From Magicicada septendecula (Eukaryota > Arthropoda > Insecta > Hemiptera > Cicadidae), in the NCBI GenBank assembly GCA_034769895.1, contig CM068367.1, positions 1,317,781,046-1,317,845,045 on the forward strand: DNA of 64,000 nucleotides. The letters run 5' to 3'. This document shows, piece by piece, positions 12,169 to 23,548 of this stretch. Position 1 is the stretch's first letter. Each line of letters starts with the position of its first letter. Position numbers and translations under genes: made by a program. The notes under the pieces are model-generated. The model saw only the letters and a program-made list of their open reading frames with translations. It was not told the DNA's origin and did no database searches.

Positions 12169-12509
12169 TTGCATAACACGTCCTTTTCCTATAGAAAGAT
12201 ACACAGATATACTTGTTGGGCTAGAGGATCTCAGTCAATAATTGATTATGATTTAGTAAATGAGAAACTGTGGAATTTAGTAGACGATACAAGGGTTTTT
12301 AGAGGTTGTGACGTTGAGTCTAACAATTTTCTTCTCATAACAAAGATAAGTATTCCTGGAAGGTGGAGAAAGGTGCGTCCCATGGAGCTCCAGTACCTCA
12401 AACAAACTTTTAAAGTGCATCTGCTCCAAAAAGATACTATACGGCATCTGTATCAGACTCGGCTGAATCAATTTGAGGAACAAACACTCGTACATTCCTA
12501 CTGTCCCAG
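12169..12509 (+). pseudogene. LINE endonuclease fragment
   Basis: The translation contains IHRYTCWARGSQSIIDYDLV, then DTRVFRGCDVESNNFLLI and FKVHLLQKDTIRHLYQTRL. This is the C-terminal half of the apurinic-like endonuclease of non-LTR retrotransposons: SIIDY is the conserved motif, and the usual SDH catalytic triplet is altered to SNN, so the copy is dead. It is followed immediately by a small hAT-type element at 12510. No reverse transcriptase follows. Confidence 0.7.
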
Positions 12510-12933
12510 CAGTGGCGTATCCAGAATTTGGCCTGGGGGGGGGAAGCAGTCCGGGGTCGAGTCAGCTTCATACAAAAGAAAAAACAAGTTAAGACTAATC
12601 AACATTACTACTTTAAGGTGATTGAGACAACGGTGTAATCAATTCAATTAAAGTAAACGGCAATAACACAATAAAAATACGCGTCATTTAAACGTTGTTT
12701 AGAAGATACTTATTGACTGAATTTAATTTCCTATATTTCAAACAAATATGATACGCAAATGTTGTGTAATAAACCAGTTTGTATATTTAAAGAAAGTTGC
12801 TACTATATTAACGTACTGAAAACATAATAAAACAGCTTAAATAGTAAGAGATTAACAAAATTCGTCTACTTTTTTCTATCCTCTGGGGGGGGGGTCCGGT
12901 CCCGTTCATCCCCCTCCGTAAATACGCCCCTGT
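12510..12933. mobile_element. Small non-autonomous hAT-type element
   Basis: The left end is CAGTGGCGTATCCAG; the reversed right end is CAGGGGCGTATTTACGG, apart from one extra base at the outer edge. Both are followed inward by runs of G. The flanks tgtcccag (12502-12509) and tgttccag (12934-12941) match at 7 of 8 bases, fitting the 8-bp target duplication of hAT transposons. The 424-bp interior has no transposase, so it is a MITE-like derivative that needs a transposase from elsewhere. Confidence 0.75.
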
Positions 12934-13202
12934 TGTTCCAGTAATTATCAGCAGTGTGTGATCATCCATTTAATTTTCCCCATATTTCTTAATAATTTCC
13001 TCTAAATTCTGTGACATGTAATTCTATTCGTATGCTTTCAATACTCATTCTAACACGTTTTCTTCACAAAATCGTGACTTCAACTGTCTCGCTCTAAGTA
13101 TTCGTGTGAGTTGACCTTACTGTAAATTAATATTGGTTTAACGTTATCTGTACACCTTTATCTTATTCAGATATCTTATTTTGTAATGTCCTAAAACTAA
13201 TT

Positions 13203-14100
<898 letters not shown>

Positions 14101-14101
14101 T

Positions 14102-14203
14102 AGCCTACATAGATAAACTGTTTCTGATTTTAATATAGGACACTTAGGGATATTTCCATAGTCATCAGTTTCCTTGCAATAAGTATACAAATTGTGAAGC
14201 CTA
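14102..14203 (+). repeat. Repeat family C, single unit
   Basis: Shares ataaactgtttctgatttta, ggacacttagggatatttcc and gaagcctac with the two tandem units at 18941-19130. Confidence 0.8.
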
Positions 14204-14790
14204 CTGTAACGGCTACGGCTGTTACATTAAATTTTAAAACTAGGCGTTTGACCTAGACGGAAGAAAAAATTGTGCTGGAGCCCATTGTGACAGGACTTGC
14301 AATAAAACGCTTATTCAACGATAACAACTTTCTTTTTTTTATTAGTGTTTCATCAGTATACAGACAATTCAATTGTGTAATGTTTACAATAACAGTTTCC
14401 GTAATTAACTTCATAGACAAATAGAAGTACATACATATATAAAAGATGTTCAGTGTTCATTATTAATTCAATATTATCAGTGTTCATTAATCAGCATTAC
14501 TAATACAATCAATAATGAGAAGTAGTCAAATAATATGCTACATGGATGTTCTTTTAACAGTTAATAAAAAATTAGCACAGGACAGGTTCTGACAAAATGT
14601 TGCTCACTAGCAATATTAAAAAAAAAACTGTTTATATATATATATATATATGTCCACTTCCTCCCTGAGCTCATTATAGTGTTGTGTGAAATTTATACTG
14701 TAATTCTCCCACCTGCGTTTGTAAAATTTACTCAGTCCTGTAATATATGTGATGGATGCTGGTGTGGTCCTGGTCAGTAGAGGAGTCTGC
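14204..14790. other. No gene seen
   Basis: Contains a short TA run (14635-14651) and poly-A/T stretches. It lies 3' (minus strand) of the exon-like segment 14791-14976. Confidence 0.5.
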
Positions 14791-14976
14791 TCACTTCTTC
14801 ACATGAAGTTCTCGCTCATGGTAGTGGTTGAGCATAGATATGTATTCCTGGGCATTCCTTGGTGTTCCTGGGTTGGATCCGACGGCGTTGGAGGAGCATG
14901 CTAACATAGCTCTGCAGAGGTGACAGGTGTTGTAGTCGCCATCCACGAACCTTTTCTCCCGACTAGGGCGGGGACC
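14791..14976 (-). other. Unexplained exon-like open segment
   Basis: On the minus strand a 61-codon open segment starts right after a splice-acceptor-like ttgtag (AG at 14978-14977) and ends in TGA (14793-14791). It translates as GPRPSREKRFVDGDYNTCHL, then CRAMLACSSNAVGSNPGTPR and NAQEYISMLNHYHERELHVK K. It is clearly richer in G and C than its surroundings and has balanced amino-acid use. A Cys-x2-Cys pair and a basic KR lie in the first half. I do not recognise the family. It could be a terminal exon of a host gene, a retained exon copy or part of an unidentified element. No upstream exon was found in the next few hundred bases. Confidence 0.35.
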
Positions 14977-15322
14977 CTACAACATCGTTTCATTTGTACA
15001 CAGCAATCGTAAAATACAGTAAAACCAGCTCCTTTTTCTCGGAACACCAACACCACACTCACACTGTCCTAATTTTAGGCACTCTACTTCTCTGCTATTA
15101 ATAATGCTTAAAACTTTGCATGAATATAATTCCGGTTGCTTAGTGCATAAGGTTTACGTCTGTCTTAGTCATCTTATTACAAAAAATTACACATCTTGCG
15201 TTAAATTTAATTTCATCGTTTGTACGATATGTTCCCATATATTATTCATGCATTTGTTCCATTAATTCATATATTTTCACAACCATAAAATAACTTCGTA
15301 TTGAACATCTAATACCCACATA

Positions 15323-15365
15323 GGGGAATATGGGGCATAACGGGGTAGTGGGGCAGAACGGGGTA
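15323..15365. repeat. Left terminal inverted repeat plus adjacent motif
   Basis: The terminal copy of the GGGGCA/ACGGGGTA motif (15332-15347) is followed after two bases by a second copy (15350-15365). Confidence 0.85.
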
Positions 15366-15688
15366 CAGCCTTTATTTTTTACAGACGGTGTGCAATCTGT
15401 TGGAATTTCTCATAACTACGTCAGTATAGTATTACCTATTACCACACAGAGATTAGCAGCCATTGTTGCTGTCTTTGTGTATGATTAAGGTGCTGCACCA
15501 TATTTGCTTGTGTTTCTACAATATCGCGCACTTCTTCTAGCTCATGTAAGTAAGAGTGAGTTAATTAGAATTTATTTCCGTGTATACTGTATTATAACAT
15601 GTTTCATACACTTCTAATCCTGATGTTTTCGTTAAGCTTCGTGAAAACTTTATCCTGTCACAACGCTATAACCTAAAAATGTAACTGT

Positions 15689-15736
15689 GGGGCAGAACGG
15701 GGTGGGGCACAACGGGGTAGTACCCCATTCTGCCCC
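15689..15736. promoter_or_regulatory. Triple motif upstream of transposase gene
   Basis: Three copies of the terminal motif lie back to back: ggggcagaacggggt (15689-15703), ggggcacaacggggta (15704-15719), and an inverted taccccattctgcccc (15721-15736). Such repeated copies of a terminal motif are plausible transposase binding sites. Lying just before the gene, they could also let transposase repress its own promoter; that is inference. Confidence 0.6.
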
Positions 15737-15808
15737 ACGTATTTTCCATAGGTGTTTCATTAATAAAATGTAGGCTAATTGGTTTTTCGCGTTGTTTGTG
15801 TTTGTAGA

Positions 15809-17614
15809 ATGGTGAGAGATTACAAAAGAAAGACGCAGAGGCAAGAGTGGTCGGCAGTTTCCATGCAAGAAGCTGTTCAAGCAGTAATAAATGGCTCAAT
15901 GGGATACAAAAAGGCAGCTCTTCAGTTCAAAGTGCCACAAACAACTTTAGAGCGCCACGTTAAGAAAAAAAGAGATGATCCAGAGCATTCTGTGAAGAAA
16001 TCTATGGGACGTTTCACTTGTGTTTTTAATGAAGCACAAGAATCCGAGCTTGTGGATTATTTAACTAAAATGGAGGCTCAACTCTTCGGTCTTACTATCA
16101 ATGAACTTCGTGACCTTGCTTTCCAGCTAGCAGAGCGAAATAAATTGAATCATCCATTTGGTGAGAATGGAAAAGCTGGTGTAGACTGGGCAAGAGGATT
16201 TTTAACTCGCCACCCTAATTTAAGCATAAGAAGACCTGAGGCTACGTCTGCAGCTCGTGCGATGGGCTTCAATAAGGTTGCTGTAAAACAGTTCTTCAGC
16301 CATCTATCCTACGTAGTTGATACTTACCAGCTTACACCAGACAGGATTTATAACTGTGATGAAACAGGTCTAACTGTAAACCCTAAAGGGCATTCGAAGA
16401 TAATAGCAAAAAGAGGCCGTAGACAGGTTGGCACAGTCACATCAGCCGAGAGGGGTCAAACTGTTACAGCTGAAATATGCTTTTCAGCTGCTGGAACCTA
16501 CATCGCTCCAATGCTAATTTTTCCTAGAAAACGGATGCAGCAGGAATTTGAGACCGGACTTCCCCCAAGTGCGACTTCACAGGTCCATGAAACAGGATGG
16601 ATGACCAAAGAACTTTTTTTAGTTTGGTTTGAAAAGTTCATATCTTTTACAGGAGCAAAAAAAGAGAAACCAATGCTACTACTCTTGGATGGGCATTCAA
16701 CACACACGAAAAGTTTAGCACTAATTGATATGGCTCGTGCAAATGGAGTGATTCTCTTGTGTTTCCCTCCCCACTGTTCCCATAGACTCCAACCCCTTGA
16801 CGTTGCATTTATGAAGCCCTTAAGTAAATACTATGAGGAGGAAGTCCGTAAATGGCTTAGATGCAATCCAGGAAAAGTGGTGACATTATTCCAGATCGCT
16901 TCTCTGTTTGGTACCGCCTATGTTCAAGCATCAACAATGATGACAGCCGTGAACGGGTTCCGGAAAACAGGCATATGGCCTGTTGATATGAATGTTTTTA
17001 ATGATGCAGATTTTTTGCCTTCGGTAACTACAGACATCCAGCTCCCTACTGACATTGCTAATGAGGCTACAGTTTTAAATATACAGGCAGACCTGACCTC
17101 ACCATCTCTGAGTAGTCCTGAAAAACTTAATATGCCGAGCTGTAGTAGGCCTAATTTCAAATGTGCCACCCCGGAAAACATTTTACCCATACCAAAAATT
17201 TCTCAGGAAAATAAACGTGTTTCAAAAAATCGTGGTAAAAGTACTATCTTAACATCATCACCATATAAAAATAAGCTACAGAGTGCTGAAAAAAATAAAA
17301 GTGGGGTCAAGAAACCAGTGAAAAGACGCCTTTTACTTTCTAAAAAAGCTCTGAAAAAATATCCAGATAAACAGAGAAACATATCACCTAAAAATGACAA
17401 AAACTATAACCTTAACAAACCAACTGTTTTCGTAACTCCTCAGTCATCTAATGAAGAAGTCGATAGCGAAGATGAGTGTCTCTACTGTCATGATTTTTCT
17501 GAAGAAGGTTGGATTAGATGTGTTTCTTGCCTAAAATGGGCTCACAACTCTTGCGCAGGAATCGAAAGTGAAGACGAGGATGTCACACACATTTGTGCTC
17601 TTTGTGAATCATGA
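15809..17614 (+). CDS. pogo-type transposase with C-terminal PHD-like finger
   Basis: A 601-residue protein if started at MVRDYKRKTQ (15809). An in-frame ATG ten codons upstream exists, but the tgtttgtag just before 15809 resembles a splice acceptor and MVRDYKRK is a typical start for this family. Residues 19-53 form a Psq-type helix-turn-helix (MQEAVQAVINGSMGYKKAAL), and 70-150 look like the CENP-B-type DNA-binding part. The DDE catalytic domain spans about 170-380, with acidic residues in YNCDETG (D184), LLLDGHSTH (D294) and LQPLDVAFMKP (D331), giving DDD as in pogo/Tigger. A basic, low-complexity linker (about 430-545) leads to a Cys4-His-Cys3 PHD-like finger (C557, C560, C571, C574, H579, C582, C596, C599). 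It would cut and rejoin the element's DNA in the nucleus. No stop or frameshift. Flanking inverted repeats argue against a domesticated host gene. Confidence 0.93.
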   Translation: MVRDYKRKTQRQEWSAVSMQEAVQAVINGSMGYKKAALQFKVPQTTLERHVKKKRDDPEHSVKKSMGRFTCVFNEAQESELVDYLTKMEAQLFGLTINELRDLAFQLAERNKLNHPFGENGKAGVDWARGFLTRHPNLSIRRPEATSAARAMGFNKVAVKQFFSHLSYVVDTYQLTPDRIYNCDETGLTVNPKGHSKIIAKRGRRQVGTVTSAERGQTVTAEICFSAAGTYIAPMLIFPRKRMQQEFETGLPPSATSQVHETGWMTKELFLVWFEKFISFTGAKKEKPMLLLLDGHSTHTKSLALIDMARANGVILLCFPPHCSHRLQPLDVAFMKPLSKYYEEEVRKWLRCNPGKVVTLFQIASLFGTAYVQASTMMTAVNGFRKTGIWPVDMNVFNDADFLPSVTTDIQLPTDIANEATVLNIQADLTSPSLSSPEKLNMPSCSRPNFKCATPENILPIPKISQENKRVSKNRGKSTILTSSPYKNKLQSAEKNKSGVKKPVKRRLLLSKKALKKYPDKQRNISPKNDKNYNLNKPTVFVTPQSSNEEVDSEDECLYCHDFSEEGWIRCVSCLKWAHNSCAGIESEDEDVTHICALCES

Positions 17615-17696
17615 AGTTCATTTAAGAAATATAGATTTTTGTTTTTTGACAATAATGCTTTTTGTATTTCATGACAGAATTTTATAAAAAGGAAGG

Positions 17697-17732
17697 TACC
17701 CCATTGTGCCCCACCAGCGGGGCAAAACGGGA
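17697..17732. promoter_or_regulatory. Downstream pair of terminal-type motifs
   Basis: An inverted taccccattgtgcccc (17697-17712) and a direct ggggcaaaacggga (17719-17732) lie 83 bp after the transposase stop, mirroring the triple motif upstream. Confidence 0.6.
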
Positions 17733-17819
17733 CAAATGACATGTATTTGTTTAATCTAAGATATATAGAATGTGTTTTTACCAAATTAAAATGTAATGAT
17801 AATTTCTTGTACTTAATGT

Positions 17820-17828
17820 AATAATAAA
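17820..17828 (+). terminator. Poly(A) signal of transposase gene
   Basis: An AATAAA lies about 210 bp after the stop codon and inside the element, before the right terminus. Confidence 0.5.
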
Positions 17829-18133
17829 AGTATTTATATTTAAAACAGAAAATTTTGAAACATTTATTATAAAATATTTGTGTTCAAACATTAAGTACCC
17901 CGTCCTGCCCCACGTTCCCCTACATAGTACATTCAATGCAAACAGAAACAGTTTAATATAATTTTAATTCGTCACATAATATCACCCCTTTTCTCTTTTA
18001 AACTTTATACACATTGACATTAACATTACTTTTAGCTTACATTTATTTTTAAACCTTCTTAAATCAGTTGAGTGCAAAGTGCCACGTGGTGTCAGACCGA
18101 AAGTCCCGTATAATTTTAATCTACATTAGATTG

Positions 18134-18940
<807 letters not shown>

Positions 18941-19130
18941 ACACAGAGAAACTGTTTCTGATTTTAAAATTGGACACTAAGGGATATTTCCATGGTGATG
19001 AGTTTCCTTGTGATAAGTATACAAATTATGAAGCCTACACAGATAAACTGTTTCTGATTTTAAAATAGGACACTTAGGGATATTTCCGTGGTCATCAGTT
19101 TCCTCGTGATAAGTATTCAAATTGTAAAGC
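18941..19130 (+). repeat. Repeat family C, two tandem units of 96 bp
   Basis: Units start at 18941 and 19037 with acacaga.aaactgtttctg and end near aagcctac or attgtaaag. A third unit lies at 14102-14203. Confidence 0.85.
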
Positions 19131-19568
19131 GAAAATTATAATGCCTTTGCAATTAATTTTTCTTTGAAAAAAATAATTTTTGTTATAATTTAATTTGTTG
19201 TTAATATAATTTAGTTCAAAAAGAAAAATTAAAGATTGTGAATAAATTTTGACGGAGGAGGATTAAAATATTCAAACTTTATTACAAACGTTGGAAGGAA
19301 GTTGTTTTCTAATCAGCCTTCCTAGAACGTTTTCAGAATGAACGATAAATAAATATGACAGGTCTGCTTACCATTATTCATCCACGTTTAGAAAAATACT
19401 GCTTTCCGACAGGCAATAACTCAGAGACTTTATTGTGCCGACCTCCACTGAGTTTTCACCATTACAGTATACATTTTACAGTATATTCTCAATTTCGTAC
19501 CAATTTTTATGTACGATATTAATTGATGACTTGTTGGGCACTTGGTGAAACACATAAATACAAAGGTT
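19131..19568. other. No gene seen
   Basis: AT-rich, stop-rich. Confidence 0.6.
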
Positions 19569-19753
19569 TTGTAAAATATATAAAAACACTTGGTAAGTTT
19601 CACAGATTTTATTTAACTCTGACAGCTGTTTCGACTAACTAAGCCATTTGACAATGGCTTTCGCCTCTTTGACAATGGCTTAGTTAGTCGAAACAGCTAT
19701 CAGAGTTAAATAAAATCTGTGAAACTTACCAAGTGTTTTTATATATTTTACAA
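19569..19753. repeat. Near-perfect palindrome, 80-bp arms
   Basis: The arms 19569-19648 and 19674-19753 are inverted copies with one visible mismatch (gacagctg against gatagctg), separated by a 25-bp centre that itself can pair (ccatttgacaatggc). The arms contain cagctgtttcgactaacta. It would fold into a long hairpin as RNA or cruciform DNA. Likely a fold-back pair of element ends; the family is unknown. Confidence 0.9.
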
Positions 19754-20000
19754 TTTTTATGCAATTTTCCAGTCTGTTGCCATTTATTATAACGTAAACT
19801 ATTCAAATGGATTTCAAAATGATATGGAGCCTGATTAATAGACACAGTCTGCATTTTTATAAAATTAAGAAAATTTTGAATTTTATGTGTATATCCTGTA
19901 AAAAAAATGTTATAGAAATAAGTAATTCATACATTATAAACAATAAAAATAATTATTACAATTTTCCAGGTTGTTAGGTCGTGGTATAGGTTGTTCATGT

Positions 20001-20674
20001 TTTGTCCAGACGCCTCGACCATACCGATAACGGGCGTGTTCAGTGGTGCGGAAACACAGATCACAATACCCGAACAGCGACACGGGAACATAGATTACAA
20101 CCTACCGCGAACGATTACAAACAAAGCGTGTTCTGTTCAAGGTCTAAGGTGCATGGCAACAGCTTGACGTGCCCCGGTGGTCGCAGTGTCTAAACAGATA
20201 GACAGAAAATGTACGGGGCGTCTCGCGACCTGGTTTGTTTGCGTTATCCAGGCCGGAGCCTGATGAGCGCCTGGTTCAAACAGGAAGGACGTTTGATCGG
20301 CACAAGGAGTTAGGGTGCGGTCCATGAATACACGATAACACGATATAAGCGTGTATGTCGTGGGGGCATCTCTGAGTAATTTGCTCTAGCCAGTCGCCAG
20401 CCTGAGGAGCGCCGTAGCCCTCTTAAGGCATCCCCCGCGGGAGCTTAGGCTCGACTGCCCGGAGGCGAGTCGTTCGAAACGATGGGTTGCTACTTCAGAG
20501 CGGATGGCTCCCGCAATTAGGCGTTGGACACCTCGCTGTTTCCCATGCTCTGAGTTTCAGCCCAGCCGAGACGGAAAGCAGGTGCTGACTGAAGCTGTTA
20601 AAATTCTGTGCTGTCTGTAGGCAGACGCTGTGAAACCCCAGCGTCGGCAAACCGCAGACTACGGGTGAGCCTGT
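20001..20674. other. GC-rich segment beside Jockey-like LINE
   Basis: Notably GC-rich compared with the rest of the window, stop-containing in all frames. Contiguous with the minus-strand LINE at 20675-21700 and probably part of the same or a neighbouring element, but no domain can be read. Confidence 0.4.
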
Positions 20675-21700
20675 TCATAGAGTCCGGCAAGGCGATAATG
20701 AGCTAAAATGAAACATCGCGTCGACAGCGAAGAGGGATAACGTGACCCCTGGATATATCGGCAGATCGCTCATGGATAAGACGTACAGAACGTGTACGAG
20801 AACTGAATCTTGTGGGACGCCAGCGGCAACAGGGCGAACTCGAGAGAGCGCCCCGTCGACGCTAATCCTGAAGGTGCGGTCCGTCAAATAGGACCGAAAC
20901 AAATAGACAATGGAAGGGGGAATTGACAAAAGCGCCAGTTTGTACAGTAGTGCAGGCCTTCGTACCATACTTTATCGAAGGTTGCTCACGACCAACAGGA
21001 CAACGCCTGTGACATGATAGCTGTTGGCGGCGTCTGCTAGGCTGGTAAGAACCCCCACTAGCTGAAGAGTAGTCGAGTGCCACGGCCTAAACCCGAATTG
21101 CTCCTCGCGGGTGATACCATCAACTAGGGGCTGGATACGGGCCAGGAGGAGTCGCTCGAAGACCTTCGAGATTGCTGGCAGTAGCAAAATCGAGCGGTAG
21201 CTTCCAGGAAGTGTGGGTGGCTTCTTGGGTTTTGGAATCTTTATGACGTTGGCGGTCTCCCACAGGCGGGGAAAGTACCGTAGCCGGAGACAGGAGTTGA
21301 ACAGGTCAACAGAACGTTAACTGCCGGAGTGGGGAGATTCAGCAACGCTGAGGCGCCGATACTTTCGGGGCGGGGCTTTCCTCTTCTTCAGTCGACCAAG
21401 GTGAGACTCGAGCTTCTCCCGAGCGACCGAAAGCGGAGGGTCTCTGGGAGGTCTGGCAAAGTATCTAGAAAGGAAATCCCTGACGACAAACTCATGGGCC
21501 GGGTCAGAGACGCCTCCATGGACGGTAAACTGTTTCTCAGTACAGTCGCGAAGACCTCGGCCTTGCCTTCTGCAGATCGCAGTGTCCAGGCGAACCCGAT
21601 GACTGCCACTCGCCTGATTGATACCATCTTTAAATGGATGGAACCTCCTTATTCCCTACTTCTGAACAAACAGACTAATGTTCCCGCTGGCAATAAAATT
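20675..21700 (-). pseudogene. Jockey-clade LINE reverse transcriptase remnant
   Basis: Minus strand. A first open part (21187-20972) reads LLPAISKVFERLLLARIQPL then REEQFGFRPWHSTTLQLV, the conserved entry to Jockey-type reverse transcriptase. A second in another frame (20968-20675) reads LLYKLALLSIPPSIVYLFRS, YLTDRTFRISVDGALS and AAGVPQDSVL. The usual PQGSVLGP is altered, and the FADD box reads FAVDA, losing a catalytic Asp. The part upstream (21190-21640) fits the poorly conserved region before the fingers domain, with recognisable but frame-shifted bits. Endonuclease and 3' end are missing. GC content is far above its surroundings, as often seen for LINEs relative to an AT-rich host. Confidence 0.85.
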
Positions 21701-21719
21701 CTTGGGTAATGTTAAATCT

Positions 21720-22880
21720 CTCACTTTATCATTTCATTCAAATTAAATGAACGAGTGGGGTGTTTGCTCTTCAAACACACAAAAATTCCTGATCCATATT
21801 TTGTTTCTAAATGTTCAATTCAGAATGTTCTGACGACTCTTCTAACTGTTATTGGAGAACAGAGACTGTAATGTGTCAATCATGAGAACATGTCGAAAGA
21901 ATGGTGGTAGATTCAGATATGTATATTTTCTTATTATCTGCGTTACAGTCACGAGACCAAAAATAACAATTATTAAAATTATTTTTTTGGTTTCCTCAAA
22001 GTTATTAGAACATCAGATTTAAAATATTTCAAATGCGATTTGATCAGTTCCTCAGATTCTCCATGCAAACATAAAGAGGCAGTTGTTTATCTTGATCTTC
22101 CAGCTACAAGGCAGATTCACAGCCGTGATTCACTTTCCTAATAAAATCTGCAAATATTTCCTTGATGTACTGTATTATAGTCACAATTACTGAAAACACT
22201 GTTTGGACGATTTACACAATCACGGCTAAGAGTTTTACAGTAATACAGCAAACATTCACTGTTAAAATTAATATCAGAACACGACAAAGCGCAATTGATG
22301 TCACAACGACATAGACTATCGTTGACAGATCTGTGGCAAGTGAAATAGCCACAGCAAATGAATCACTCATTCACTACTGCTACAATTAATATGCTGACCA
22401 TACAATGGAGATTATTAATATATTTTGATTGTTACTAAATAAAAAAACATAACAAAGGAGAATTAATGCACAAGCTGTTAATGGATAGTGCTATTAACTT
22501 CTTTAATTATCAATTGGTAGTTTTAATTTGGAAAATTAATAATTAAATAATTAATTACTCTAAATCATTAATTTGAAAAAATAACTCTAAATTATTAATT
22601 TGGAAAATCCATTATACATTTTCCGAACTATGGGTAACAAAAAATCTGTCTAAACTTAGTGAAAACCCGTCTTATCCTGAAAACGTAAGTACACATTTTT
22701 TAGGAAACGTACGTGGTATTACATTTTTTGTCTAATTTTTGCATTCACCACCAAAAGTTCAAAAAAATGCTAAATTGATAACAGAAGATTTTTTTGTTAT
22801 TTGTTGATCTGTGTTATTTGTAAAAACACTCAAAACTCTTACTTATCGTGTGTAATTTGTACAGGTCGTAAGTTTAAATG
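21720..22880. other. No gene seen
   Basis: AT-rich, stop-rich on both strands. Confidence 0.6.
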
Positions 22881-22890
22881 AAGTAAAAAA

Positions 22891-23010
22891 AAAGCGTTTG
22901 GCAAACTCTAGCGTTTCTTGAGTTGTGGGCAGTTGAATGGAAATGATGGACCGCTAGTTTCGTGGTCGAATGCTGCAATTGAAAGATTAAAAGAACTCGC
23001 TTATTAAATT
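22891..23010 (+). repeat. Dispersed repeat family D, copy 1
   Basis: Shares gtttggcaaact, ttg.gttgtgg.ca.ttga and aatgctgcaa with 43350-43480. Divergent; family unknown. Confidence 0.45.
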
Positions 23011-23540
23011 CACTTAGTCTTGCAAATAAATTGACAATACACTTTTTTTAAGTGTTCACTTCTGCTATTAAATGTTTGAGTTGAATAATGTATAGGGTAT
23101 TATGGGCCTGTACATACAAGATGCATTGTTCTCATAAAATCTGTGTGCTCTTTATATTGTAACCTTTCAACGTGTGTTGTCTGAATTCTAATTGACATAT
23201 TATCTCATTTTGTGTGTAACGGTAAAATGTCGGAGAGATGAAATAATAAAAAATATTTCTACTCAATTTTTCTATGTAATGCACCACATGCCGCAATAGC
23301 GAAGCATTGTAACTTAGTACGGTAGAATAGTCCCTACATTATTTAAGAGTCTCTGAAATAAATTATTTAAGAATTCTTTTCATTGACACAAGCAAATAGG
23401 TTAGCCTCGTATTTGTTATTATTGTTTCAGTATCTTACTTAAATTTACTCTTGAAGTTCTTCCGTCTTACAAATAGAAAAGAACGTGTGATTTTTTTCTT
23501 TGAAATCAGTTTTCATAAATTTCGTTTATTATTTAAGTTT
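23011..23540. other. No gene seen
   Basis: AT-rich with nothing recognisable. Confidence 0.6.
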
Positions 23541-23548
23541 GTCTAGTC

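Larger units (their letters stand above)
15323..17920 (+). mobile_element. pogo-superfamily DNA transposon, apparently complete
   Basis: A 2598-bp element. The 25-bp terminal inverted repeats (15323-15347 and 17896-17920) begin GGGGAAtaTGGGGCA and GGGGAAcgTGGGGCA and match at 21 of 25 positions. TA flanks both ends (15321-15322, 17921-17922), the target duplication of the Tc1/mariner-pogo group. Inside lies one uninterrupted transposase gene with a poly(A) signal. A motif of the form GGGGCAnAACGGGGTA recurs eight times, counting both termini. The intact ORF suggests a fairly recent insertion or a still active family, but the 4 mismatches between the termini argue against a very young one. Confidence 0.88.

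Noticed and set aside
14791-14976. NPY/NPF-type neuropeptide reading of the exon-like segment
   Set aside because: Only a loose P..P....EY...L..Y pattern; the amidated RxRF ending is absent and no signal peptide was found.
21329-21709. 126-codon plus-strand frame
   Set aside because: Antisense shadow of the GC-rich Jockey-like LINE on the minus strand.
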